11,538 nt of DNA from DATKQD01 sp050695655 (GTDB lineage Bacteria; Chloroflexota; JAJPGV01), in assembly GCA_050695655.1 (NCBI GenBank), contig JBOGTU010000147.1, positions 1-11,538 of the forward strand. The letters run 5' to 3'. Both the position numbers and the translations under genes were made by a program. Positions 1-6,434 of this stretch are shown here, one piece after another. Position 1 is the stretch's first letter. Every line of letters starts with the position of its first letter. The notes under the pieces are model-generated. The model did not search any database and was not told where the DNA came from. It worked only from the letters and a program-made list of their open reading frames with translations.

Positions 1-21
1 CTCAGAGCCTGGACGCCTCGG

Positions 22-252
22 CTAGGTCTCGATGAACTTCATCGCGACACTCGCGTCGCGGGCGCGCGAGATGCCGCATTCGGAGGCGATGCCGAAATCC
101 GGCAGAACCTTGCGGGCGGCGGCTATGCGCTTGGCGGTGCCTTCCACGCCGTCCTGGGCGTGGACGAGGCCCAGGTACACCTCTGTGTTCGGCCCGAGCT
201 GCAGGCCACGCAGCGGGACGTAGAAAGCGTCGTCGGTGCGCTCGATCGGCAC
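22..252 (-). pseudogene. C-terminal remnant of cobalamin-independent methionine synthase-like protein
   Basis: The last ~76 residues of this frame resemble the C-terminus of proteins related to cobalamin-independent methionine synthase (MetE/uroporphyrinogen decarboxylase-type barrel). The recognisable blocks are PVPIERTDDAF, YLGLVHAQDGVEGT, KRIAAA and PDFGIASECGISR. Full-length relatives run to roughly 350 residues, so most of the barrel is missing. In-frame codons continue upstream to a stop at 421-423, but what they encode does not look like the family. A second minus-strand frame (about 350-255) reads LVRNLRSQGID, which could be the preceding segment shifted by one frame. I therefore read this as a 5'-truncated, possibly frameshifted pseudogene. 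The GTG at 252 is only the first permissible start codon. The family call rests on remembered motifs. No metal-binding histidine or cysteine pattern can be judged except the terminal ECG cysteine, which is present. Confidence 0.5.
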
Positions 253-637
253 AGGCGACGGTCGATGCCCTGCGATCTCAAATTCCGGACGAGGCGGCGC
301 GCGAACAACGATTTCTCGCGAGCTGCAGGCAAGCGGAATCCGCTGTGCTCCTACGCATAGCCCAAATCGCGGAGCCGGGAAAGCGATCGGCCCCAGACGA
401 GGTCGTCGGTCTTTTACGATCTATTGCGCCTCATCAGAGGAACAATTCAACGCGTCGACCAGCCGCGGTGAGACGCTTAGGTCCGGTAGGGCGATTCGCA
501 GCCCACACAGGCGATGCCGCCGCCACCGAGCGAGCCCAACCCGCTGAACACTTCCCCCGTCAAGCGGTTGCAGCCGGGGGACCTATTGCTTCTCGCTGCC
601 TGCCTCCAGCCCATCACCGTCCCCTCGGCGTTCTCTG
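253..637. other. Gene-poor stretch between pseudogene and padR promoter
   Basis: No open frame in this 385-bp stretch has family-like content or a ribosome binding site. It probably contains decayed sequence upstream of the methionine synthase-like remnant. The only structure seen is a perfect 7-bp inverted repeat, TCCCCCG (553-559) and CGGGGGA (575-581), with a 15-nt loop. No T-run follows on either strand, so I do not call it a terminator. Confidence 0.5.
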
Positions 638-666
638 TTGACAAACCGGTGGGCTTACCGTACTAT
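638..666 (+). promoter_or_regulatory. Sigma-70 promoter of the padR-ferredoxin unit
   Basis: A perfect -35 box TTGACA (638-643) lies 17 bp from a -10 box TACTAT (661-666, 4 of 6 consensus). Transcription would start near 673, about 28 nt before the ATG at 701. Its position also rules out the longer reading frame that begins on the TTG of the -35 box. Confidence 0.75.
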
Positions 667-686
667 AGCGATATATCGAATGCTAT
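665..686. promoter_or_regulatory. Candidate PadR operator overlapping -10 and start site
   Basis: A perfect 10-bp palindrome CGATATATCG (669-678) lies inside a wider inverted pair, ATAGC (665-669) and GCTAT (682-686). The site covers the end of the -10 box and the expected transcription start. PadR-family repressors commonly autoregulate by binding AT-rich dyads at their own promoters, so this is the natural candidate. The assignment is inference from position and symmetry. Confidence 0.5.
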
Positions 687-700
687 CGAGAGGTAATGCG

Positions 701-1285
701 ATGCACCGGAATTGGCGCCGCCCGGACTGGGGCGACGATCTGGGTGGAGTGTTCGGCGGCCGGCCCTGGGCGCAGCGGCAGGCGGAGCGCGTTCGCGAGC
801 GGATGTTCGGCCGAGGCGATTTGAAATACGTGATATTGGACCTGCTGCGCGATCAGCCCCGCCACGGGTACGATGTCATCCGAGAGTTGGAGTTCCGCTT
901 CGCCGGCTTCTACACGCCCAGCGCGGGCGTCATCTACCCCACTCTGCAGATGCTGGAGGACATGGGCGCCGTGACCTCCACCCAGCAGGAGGGTCGGCGT
1001 GTGTACACCATTACAGACGAAGGGCGGCGCATCCTGGAGGAGCGTCGCACCGTGCTGGACGATATCGCCGGGCGTGTGCGCTCCTGGATGGAGCGCGAAG
1101 GCGGCGCCGAGCTGCACCGCGCCACGCGCGAGCTGGCGGACCTGGTGGGCTTGCTGGCGCACGGTGGCCGCGTCGCCTGGGGCACCCCTGCGCGGCTGAA
1201 TGCCATCCGCGACCTGATTGGTCGTACCAAGGATGAGTTGCGGACCATTCTCACCGAGGGCCCACCGCGCCGCGAAGACTTCTGA
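701..1285 (+). CDS. PadR-family transcriptional regulator
   Basis: This 194-residue protein is a winged-helix repressor of the PadR family. The N-terminal DNA-binding domain (about residues 35-115) has the hallmark run GDLKYVILDLL, then RHGYDVIRELE, FYTPSAGVIYPTLQMLED and the wing segment GRRVYTITDEGR. The C-terminal ~75 residues are mostly helical and fit the usual dimerisation helix of long (subfamily 1-like) PadR proteins. A charged 34-residue N-terminal extension rich in Arg and Trp precedes the domain. ATG 701 is chosen because GAGAGG (688-693) sits 7 nt upstream and the promoter -35 box excludes the earlier TTG. The ferredoxin gene follows after 15 nt, so the two are probably co-transcribed and autoregulated through the palindrome at 669-678. 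The ligand is unknown. PadR members respond to phenolics, drugs and other small molecules. Confidence 0.9.
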   Translation: MHRNWRRPDWGDDLGGVFGGRPWAQRQAERVRERMFGRGDLKYVILDLLRDQPRHGYDVIRELEFRFAGFYTPSAGVIYPTLQMLEDMGAVTSTQQEGRRVYTITDEGRRILEERRTVLDDIAGRVRSWMEREGGAELHRATRELADLVGLLAHGGRVAWGTPARLNAIRDLIGRTKDELRTILTEGPPRREDF

Positions 1286-1300
1286 TCGCGAGCGCTGCGC

Positions 1301-1543
1301 ATGGCGTATCGGGTCGAGGTGCAAGCCTCCCGCTGTGAGAACAAGCGTGAATGTGTCGCCCTGTGCCTCACTGACGTTTTCGAAATGGCTCCGCCAAAGG
1401 GAGTCGCCAACCCGCTCACGCGGCTGAAGATCAGGCTGCACGGAGGCCAGGTAGCCACAGCGGCACGGGCCAGCGATTGTGTGTGCTGCATGGCCTGTGT
1501 GGCGGCTTGCCCGGAGCAGGCCATCACCGTTGAGTACGCTTGA
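1301..1543 (+). CDS. Small 4Fe-4S-type ferredoxin with atypical first cluster site
   Basis: An 80-residue soluble iron-sulfur protein, probably a one-electron carrier. The C-terminal site is a canonical CxxCxxCxxxCP motif (Cys60, 63, 66, 70, Pro71), with an additional Cys62. The N-terminal site keeps Cys12, Cys18 and Cys22, followed by TDVFEM as in bacterial ferredoxins. The second cysteine of the usual CxxC is replaced by Lys15, and the proline after Cys22 is Leu23. Cys70 would donate the fourth ligand to the first site in a two-cluster fold, so a 3Fe-4S/4Fe-4S arrangement is possible; a single working cluster is the alternative. The start at 1301 gives the standard VEVQASRC opening, although its ribosome site is weak (GCGAGCG). 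The gene lies 15 nt after padR and is likely its operon partner. The redox partner is unknown; none is encoded beside it. Confidence 0.85.
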   Translation: MAYRVEVQASRCENKRECVALCLTDVFEMAPPKGVANPLTRLKIRLHGGQVATAARASDCVCCMACVAACPEQAITVEYA

Positions 1544-1639
1544 AGCCATGCGCGACGCGGTACCGCAACCTTTGCGGCATCCATTTCGTCGTATTCCAGA
1601 GCAAAGTCCCACGCTGATGCAGGGAAAGGCACGCGAACG

Positions 1640-2872
1640 ATGACTGAAAGGGCCACGACCCCGCCAACCGAAGAGCTGGTTCTGGAGCCCCCGGCCGCTG
1701 TGCCGGCGGTCAGCCACGCTCAGGCGGACGCATCCATCACGGTGGACGCGGACACCGCGCAGCGCATCGGTGCCGCGGTCGATGTCTTCGTGGAATCGCT
1801 CTCCCGGCTGGACTCCAAATCACCCGACTTCGAGCGCAAGGTGCAATCGATCACGCGCATGGGCCACGACGAGATTCGGCGGTCGTCCGAAGTGTCCAGC
1901 CGCTTTTTGGATCGCCCCACAGCCGCATTGCAGCGCGGGCCACTCACGCAGGGCTCGCAGGTGTCCGCCGCGCTGCTCTCGCTGCGCCGGCAGATCGAGG
2001 AGCTGGACCCCAGCCGGCACCTCAGCCGGCGCCCGCGCGGCCTCCTGCGGCGCATGCCGCTGGGCGGCCAGGTGAACGACTACTTCCGGCGCTATCAGTC
2101 CGCTCAATCACACATCGAGGCGGTGGTGCAAGGCCTCTATCGCGGGCAAGACGAGCTCATGCGCGACAACGCCGCCATCGAACAGGAGAAGGTGCACTTG
2201 TGGGCCATGAAGGAGCGGCTGGAACAGTATGCCTACATGGCAGGCGCCCTGGACAAAGCGCTCGTCCACAAAGCCCAGGGGCTGGACGCCGAGGATCCGG
2301 AAAAGGCGCGCGTGCTGCGCGAAGACGTGCTCTTCTACGTGCGCCAGAAGCACCAGGACATCCTCACCCAGCTCGCGGTGAGCATGCAGGGTTACCTGTC
2401 GCTGGACCTCATCCGCCGCAACAATCTGGAGCTCATCAAGGGCGTGGAGCGCGCCACCACCACCACGGTCTCCGCGCTGCGTACAGCCGTCATCGCCTCG
2501 CTGGCGCTGGGCAGCCAAAAGCTGGTGCTGGACCAGATCACTGCGCTGAACACCACAACCGGCAACCTCATCGAATCCACATCGCGCATGCTCCGCCAGC
2601 AGAGCACAGAGATTCAAAACCAGGCCGCCAGCGGTACTATTGGTATCGACAAGCTGCAAACGGCGTTCGCCAACGTCTACGCCACCATGGAGGCAATTGA
2701 TACGTTTAAGTTGGCCGCGCTGGACACGATGAAGAAGACCATAGACACGCTCTCGCAAGAGGTGGACCGAGCGCAGGCATACGCCGAGCGCGCTCGCTCG
2801 TCCGAAGCCGCGCAAATCGGCGCGGCCTCACTTGCGGAAGAGCTGGCCCTGCCGGCAGCCAAGGCTTCGTAG
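1640..2872 (+). CDS. TelA/KlaA family (toxic anion resistance) protein
   Basis: A 410-residue protein matching the TelA family (PF05816), named for plasmid tellurite resistance (KlaA/TelA) and found chromosomally as YaaN in Bacillus. The diagnostic block spans about residues 248-345: MQGYLSLDLIRRNN, LELIKGVERATTTTVSALR, ASLALGSQKLVLDQI, ALNTTTGNLIE and MLRQQSTEIQNQ. The protein is highly helical and probably coiled-coil throughout, with a Pro/Ala-rich tail of about 30 residues at the N-terminus and no signal peptide or membrane span. The length is normal for the family. ATG 1640 has a purine-rich AGGGAAAGG upstream (1621-1629, 10 nt spacing). It sits 96 nt after the ferredoxin and 14 nt before an XpaC-like gene, the pairing known from Bacillus. 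The biochemical role of TelA proteins is not settled, so tellurite resistance here is only a family label. Confidence 0.9.
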   Translation: MTERATTPPTEELVLEPPAAVPAVSHAQADASITVDADTAQRIGAAVDVFVESLSRLDSKSPDFERKVQSITRMGHDEIRRSSEVSSRFLDRPTAALQRGPLTQGSQVSAALLSLRRQIEELDPSRHLSRRPRGLLRRMPLGGQVNDYFRRYQSAQSHIEAVVQGLYRGQDELMRDNAAIEQEKVHLWAMKERLEQYAYMAGALDKALVHKAQGLDAEDPEKARVLREDVLFYVRQKHQDILTQLAVSMQGYLSLDLIRRNNLELIKGVERATTTTVSALRTAVIASLALGSQKLVLDQITALNTTTGNLIESTSRMLRQQSTEIQNQAASGTIGIDKLQTAFANVYATMEAIDTFKLAALDTMKKTIDTLSQEVDRAQAYAERARSSEAAQIGAASLAEELALPAAKAS

Positions 2873-2886
2873 GGGGAAACACGACC

Positions 2887-3648
2887 ATGGTGCGATTCGT
2901 TGGACTCACGGTGCTGGGCATCGTGTTTGTGATGGCGGTGGTGCCGGCGGTGCTCTCTGTGGCCGGGGCATTTCTGTGGATTGCGCCCTGGGTGCTCATC
3001 GGCACGGCCTGCTGGGCCATCATGGGCCGGGGCCCACGCCGCCATCGCCTCGGCAGCCACTACTGGCATTCATCCGCCTGCGACGGCCACAGCACCCGCC
3101 CAACCTACATTCGGCCGCCCCAGCAGCGGCCAGATCCCTGGGGCGACAACTGGTGGGCGGCGCCGCGTTCGCAGGCCCGGCCGGCGCACACCCGCCCGGT
3201 GCCAGCGGCCCAACCCGCGACCCCGCCAGCTAAACCAGCACCCACGCTGCCGGCTGAGCTGCAGGCCCAGGTGGACCACGTCCGCGCCAGCGCGCGCGAA
3301 TTGCAGCAGCGGATGACCGGCGTGCCGCGCCTTTCGGTGGACCTGTACCTGCTCGATCGCATAACGCAGGATTATCTGCCCCGAACGATCGACTCGTTCC
3401 TCGCTATTCCCGAGGCCAACCGCGCGCGGTCCGAGCAGGCCGGCGGCAAAACGGCCGCGGACGAGCTGGGCGAGCAGCTGGCGCTGCTGCAAGCAAAGCT
3501 GGCGGACATTGCCAGCAATCTGCACCAGCACGATCTGGATCGCCTGCTGGCCAATCGCCGTTTCTTGGAAGAGCGCCTGAACGGCCAGGCGGAGCCGCTC
3601 CCCGGCGACGGCTCCTCACCCACCACCGCGGAGCCCGTCTCCTTCTAA
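2887..3648 (+). CDS. XpaC-like membrane-anchored protein, partner of TelA
   Basis: A 253-residue protein in three parts. Residues ~4-48 form two closely spaced hydrophobic segments, giving a membrane hairpin. Residues ~50-115 are a Pro/Arg/Ala-rich linker with several tryptophans. Residues ~117-225 form a helical C-terminal domain containing LDRITQDYLPRTIDSFLAIP. That block resembles the XpaC family (5-bromo-4-chloroindolyl phosphate hydrolysis protein), whose genes accompany telA/yaaN genes. A well-placed AGGGGG (2871-2876), overlapping the telA stop, supports ATG 2887 with 10 nt spacing, so translation is likely coupled to telA. A role with TelA at the membrane is inferred from context. The phosphatase-like name should not be taken as an enzymatic assignment, since no catalytic motif is visible. 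Confidence 0.75.
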   Translation: MVRFVGLTVLGIVFVMAVVPAVLSVAGAFLWIAPWVLIGTACWAIMGRGPRRHRLGSHYWHSSACDGHSTRPTYIRPPQQRPDPWGDNWWAAPRSQARPAHTRPVPAAQPATPPAKPAPTLPAELQAQVDHVRASARELQQRMTGVPRLSVDLYLLDRITQDYLPRTIDSFLAIPEANRARSEQAGGKTAADELGEQLALLQAKLADIASNLHQHDLDRLLANRRFLEERLNGQAEPLPGDGSSPTTAEPVSF

Positions 3649-3721
3649 GCACCTCAGCACCTGGCGGAGGCCCCCGGCTTGCCCCGGGAGAGGAACAGCC
3701 TGCCAGCTCCGGCCGACTGCC

Positions 3722-4627
3722 TCAGGCGGCGAAGACGGGCTGCATCCAGGCGCGCGTGCCATCGGCGGCCGTGGCGCGAACGCGCACGTAGGGATCCTGC
3801 TTGGGGCGAGGAAAGTGCACTTCCTGCGCATCCGAGCGCTCCAGCGTGCGACCGCCGGCGCCAATCAGCTCCAGCCTGGCTGGGGCGCCCTGCACTGCCA
3901 CCACCAGCTCATCCGCGCACACCCGGTACGCAGCCAGGCGCACGCCACTGGAGGCGTAGAACTGGCCCTGGTCGATGGCGGCCAGAATTTGTTCCGGCTG
4001 GGTCCCGGCCGCTCGGACCCAGATCCAGCCGCGACCGGGATTGGCATGCAGCGGATCAAACGTGGAGTAGTGGTGCGCGTCGTCCGTGGCCAGGCCGTAC
4101 ACCAACTGGCCGCGGCCGAGCAGATGGTCCCACATACTCTCGACGCTGGGGTGGTGGGCGTCGCCCCCGTTAATCGAGAGGTGGTGGCCATTGAACACTT
4201 CCATGAAGCGTAGGCTGGGTACCGTTTCCAGCACCTCGGCCGAAAGTGCCCAGCGAAAGTTGGGGTGATTGACGTGGGCCAGTCCGCCCTGTGCCTCCAC
4301 GGCCGCGATGGCCTGCTCCAGAAACCAGTGCTTCTGGGCCGACATGGGGATGTCGTACGGCGCCACGGGCGGTGGAATCACTTTCTTGAGACCCAGGCCG
4401 TTGACGTGGATGTTCAGCGCCAGCGTCAGCTCCTCGGCTGGCAATAGGGTGACGGGCGTCGGCTGGCTCACCCTTGGCGGCGTCAGCAGGTTGTGGTCGC
4501 TCAGCGCCAGAAAGTCGTAGCCGTGGCGCTCGTACCAGGCCACGACCACGTCCGGCGGGGCATCGCCATCGCTATTAGTGGTGTGCGTATGCGTGTTGCC
4601 CTTAAACCAGCGCAGCTCGGAGGCCAT
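3722..4627 (-). CDS. PHP-domain metallohydrolase, CehA/McbA-like
   Basis: A 301-residue cytoplasmic protein of the polymerase-and-histidinol-phosphatase (PHP) superfamily, metal-dependent phosphoesterases. Motif I is NTHTHTTNSDG (His13, His15, Asp20) and motif II is LSDHN (Asp44, His45). Further candidate ligands are Glu65, His74, the HVNHPNF segment (His118, His121), Glu143 and the final ATDDAHH motif (Asp182/183, His185/186). All the usual metal-site positions appear to be filled, so it should be active. The C-terminal ~80 residues look like a small beta domain following the barrel, as in CehA/McbA-type annotations. The substrate cannot be read from the sequence. It is transcribed divergently from the F420-type oxidoreductase and ends facing the XpaC-like gene. 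ATG 4627 has no usable Shine-Dalgarno sequence (GAAGG is only 1 nt away) and is preceded at 6 nt by a CATAAT box, suggesting a leaderless mRNA. Confidence 0.88.
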   Translation of the reverse strand: MASELRWFKGNTHTHTTNSDGDAPPDVVVAWYERHGYDFLALSDHNLLTPPRVSQPTPVTLLPAEELTLALNIHVNGLGLKKVIPPPVAPYDIPMSAQKHWFLEQAIAAVEAQGGLAHVNHPNFRWALSAEVLETVPSLRFMEVFNGHHLSINGGDAHHPSVESMWDHLLGRGQLVYGLATDDAHHYSTFDPLHANPGRGWIWVRAAGTQPEQILAAIDQGQFYASSGVRLAAYRVCADELVVAVQGAPARLELIGAGGRTLERSDAQEVHFPRPKQDPYVRVRATAADGTRAWMQPVFAA

Positions 4628-4633
4628 ACCTTC

Positions 4634-4639
4634 ATTATG
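4634..4639 (-). promoter_or_regulatory. -10-like box for a leaderless PHP-hydrolase transcript
   Basis: Read on the minus strand, CATAAT (4639 down to 4634) matches the -10 consensus at 5 of 6 positions. It is followed by exactly 6 nt and then the ATG at 4627, so transcription would begin at or next to the start codon. No convincing -35 hexamer lies 16-18 bp upstream. The same geometry occurs before the DUF3105 gene. Confidence 0.4.
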
Positions 4640-4795
4640 GGGGGCGCTCTATGAAAGTGCGCCGAAAAGCACGGAGCCGGCTCGGCGCGCCCCTCTACAA
4701 TGGGTGCACCGCCGCGAAACGCACGCCAGGCAGCCGGCCACGCGGCGTCGCTGATCTACCCAAGCGGCGCACGAAGCATCACGTCAACACGCACC

Positions 4796-4802
4796 AAAGG
4801 AG
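4796..4802 (+). promoter_or_regulatory. Shine-Dalgarno that fixes a TTG start
   Basis: AAAGGAG at 4796-4802 lies 10 nt before a TTG (4813). The conserved family sequence begins at this TTG (KIGTSVANMT). The in-frame ATG at 4651 would add 54 unconserved, basic residues and has no ribosome site. This is the strongest Shine-Dalgarno sequence in the window. Confidence 0.75.
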
Positions 4803-4812
4803 CCCAAACCGT

Positions 4813-5694
4813 TTGAAAATCGGAACGTCGGTTGCCAACATGACCATGCCCGGTGGGGCCGCCCAGCTGGGGCAGCACCTGGCTGAGATCGCACGCGCCG
4901 CGGATGACGCCGGCTTTGCCAGCCTGTGGGTGATGGACCATTTCTTCCAGATCGACCGCGCAGATCCCGCGCGCGCCAACATGGAGATGCTGGAGGGCTA
5001 CACTACGCTGGCCTTTATGGCGGCCCACACCCGCCGCCTCCGGCTCGGCACCATGGTTACGGGCGTCACCTACCGTTACCCCGGCCTGCTGGCCAAAACC
5101 ATCACCACGCTGGACGTTCTCTCGGGCGGCCGCGCCTGGCTTGGGATCGGCGCGGCCTGGTACGAGCGAGAGCACCTGGGCCTGGGCGTGCCCTTCCCGC
5201 CGGTGAAAGAGCGCTTCGAACGGCTGGAGGAGGCGCTGCAGATCTGCCTCGAGATGTGGTCGCCGGGCGCCAAGCCCTACAACGGCAAGCACTACCAGCT
5301 GCGGGAAACCATCAACTCGCCCCAGCCCGTCACGCAGCCGCGCCCACCCATCCTCATCGGTGGCAGCGGCGAGAAGAAGACGCTGCGACTCGTAGCCAAG
5401 TACGGCGACGCCTGCAACATCCAGGGTGACGCCGCTACCTTGCGCCATAAGCTGGACGTGCTGCGCGAGCACTGCCAGGCGGTGGGCCGCCGTTATGAGG
5501 ACATCGAGAAGACATCCATGCTCATCAACTGGGGGTCCGACCCGTTTGACGCGTCGGCCATGGTGGATCAGCTGGGTGGGCTGGCCGAGCTGGGCATTCA
5601 GCACGTCATCTGCGGGCTGCCGGACATCTGGAACCTGAAGGCCATAGAGCGCATCGGCCGCGATGTGCTGCCCGTTTGTGAGAAATGGGCGTAG
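4813..5694 (+). CDS. LLM-class F420-dependent oxidoreductase
   Basis: A 293-residue luciferase-like (bacterial luciferase/F420 oxidoreductase, PF00296) TIM-barrel enzyme expected to use coenzyme F420, or less likely FMN, for hydride transfer to an unknown substrate. Family signatures seen in order are FASLWVMDHFFQ, RRLRLGTMVTGVTYRYPGLL, the near-diagnostic TLDVLSGGRAWLGIGAAWYE, GVPFPPVKERFERLEEALQI, YNGKHYQLRE, PPILIGGSGEKKTLRLVAKY and GDACN. Length is typical (280-330 residues). TTG 4813 is taken as the start because the conserved N-terminal KIGT strand begins there and AAAGGAG lies 10 nt upstream. Promoter elements between it and the divergent PHP gene are weak; a TACAAT (4696-4701) without a clear -35 is the best candidate. 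The physiological reaction is not predictable, and none of the F420 biosynthesis genes is present here. Confidence 0.92.
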   Translation: MKIGTSVANMTMPGGAAQLGQHLAEIARAADDAGFASLWVMDHFFQIDRADPARANMEMLEGYTTLAFMAAHTRRLRLGTMVTGVTYRYPGLLAKTITTLDVLSGGRAWLGIGAAWYEREHLGLGVPFPPVKERFERLEEALQICLEMWSPGAKPYNGKHYQLRETINSPQPVTQPRPPILIGGSGEKKTLRLVAKYGDACNIQGDAATLRHKLDVLREHCQAVGRRYEDIEKTSMLINWGSDPFDASAMVDQLGGLAELGIQHVICGLPDIWNLKAIERIGRDVLPVCEKWA

Positions 5695-5715
5695 CAATTG
5701 GGACAGGAGATGTGG

Positions 5716-5885
5716 GAAGTGCGAATTGAGGGGCCGTCGACTCCCTCACACCAGAAGTGAGCTATAGGGTTGGGAATTGGCTGAGGAGTTAGCCGAGATG
5801 TGCGTGTGCGGCCACAGCAGCGGCGCACACCGACACGGTAGCCCCAGCCCCTCAATTCCCACTTCTCACTTCTCAATTCCCAACC
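5716..5885. repeat. Interspersed GGGAATTGAG-type repeat segments, inverted pairs spanning a gene start
   Basis: Three segments upstream of and within the next gene are reverse complements of each other. 5716-5733 matches 5848-5865 at 17 of 18 positions. AGAAGTGA (5753-5760) matches TCACTTCT (5866-5873) exactly. GGTTGGGAATTG (5768-5779) matches CAATTCCCAACC (5874-5885) exactly. Read on the minus strand, 5885-5848 is one continuous unit built from GGGAATTGAG and GAAGTGAG words. The plus-strand copy has the same words separated by other sequence. The pairs cross rather than nest, so this is two oppositely oriented repeat copies and not one hairpin. The right-hand copy lies inside the coding region. 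Similar low-complexity AATTGGGAATTG repeats are known between genes in cyanobacteria and Chloroflexi. Confidence 0.65.
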
Positions 5886-6397
5886 AATCATGTGGCTTCT
5901 GCCACTGCGCCGAGTTTCGTGATCCGCGCTACGTGATCACGCCACCCAAGCACCTCTCCCAGAAAGCGGTGCAGGCGCTGGACATCCTGGCGCACGCGCC
6001 CACGTTCCATGGCGTACCCGAGGCCGCGCTCATTCACCTCGCGGATCAGGGCGAGCGCCACTTATTGATGGCCGGCGCCACGCTCATTCAACAGGGCGAC
6101 GCGGCCGACGCGTTGTATCTGATAGTGCGCGGCCGCGTAGGCATCGAACAGCGCGCTGATGGGCATCGCACTGTGCTGGGGGAAATGGGCCCGGGCGACG
6201 TGGTTGGCGAGATGGGCCTGCTGGACGGCTCGCCCCGGCGCGCCACCGTGGTTGCGCGTGAAGACGTGGAGGTAGTGCGCATCAGCGCCGAACTGGTGCA
6301 GGCGGCCTTCAAGGAGATCCCCGCCACGCTCATGGCCGTGGTGCGGCTGGTCAACGAGCGGCTGGGCCGCCATCGCGGTGGGGCTGGCGTGGCGTGA
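5798..6397 (+). CDS. Zinc-knuckle plus cyclic-nucleotide-binding domain protein
   Basis: A 199-residue protein. Residues 2-41 carry a probable zinc site, CxCGH (Cys2, Cys4, His6) with His11, then CxxCxC (Cys32, 35, 37) followed by AEFR. Residues ~60-180 are a Crp/PKA-type cyclic nucleotide-binding beta-roll: LIQQGDAADALYLIVRGRVG, then the phosphate-binding-cassette-like VVGEMGLLDGSPRRATVVA (about 135-152, with the Glu and the Arg-Ala-Thr run). No helix-turn-helix follows, so it is not a Crp-type transcription factor; it more likely senses a nucleotide or acts through protein contacts. ATG 5798 is chosen for GAGGAG at 5783-5788 (9 nt spacing) and because it starts at the zinc motif. Residues ~15-30 (Ser/Pro-rich, between the two halves of the zinc motif) are encoded by the interspersed repeat and look inserted. 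The SCO1 gene begins 37 nt downstream. Confidence 0.82.
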   Translation: MCVCGHSSGAHRHGSPSPSIPTSHFSIPNQSCGFCHCAEFRDPRYVITPPKHLSQKAVQALDILAHAPTFHGVPEAALIHLADQGERHLLMAGATLIQQGDAADALYLIVRGRVGIEQRADGHRTVLGEMGPGDVVGEMGLLDGSPRRATVVAREDVEVVRISAELVQAAFKEIPATLMAVVRLVNERLGRHRGGAGVA

Positions 6398-6434
6398 TGC
6401 TTCGCGAGGGGCTGACACGGGCGTGCCACGGAGC

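Noticed and set aside
553..581. Perfect 7-bp inverted repeat TCCCCCG/CGGGGGA
   Set aside because: No T-run, no neighbouring gene end within reach, and a short GC-only stem is expected by chance at this composition.
1563..1577. Hairpin CCGCAA-CCT-TTGCGG between ferredoxin and telA
   Set aside because: Six-pair stem with a 3-nt loop and no T-run; not enough for a terminator, though it might weakly separate the two genes.
683..1717. 344-residue minus-strand reading frame
   Set aside because: Antisense to the well-supported padR and ferredoxin genes; low-complexity translation with no family signature.
2108..2815. 235-residue minus-strand reading frame
   Set aside because: Antisense to the TelA conserved block; no domain signature.
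3673..3688. GC-rich hairpin (CCCGG/CCGGG) between convergent XpaC-like and PHP genes
   Set aside because: Only 5 bp and no T-run on either strand; cannot be called a terminator.
4756..5697. 313-residue minus-strand reading frame
   Set aside because: Antisense shadow of the LLM oxidoreductase caused by high GC third positions; no motifs.
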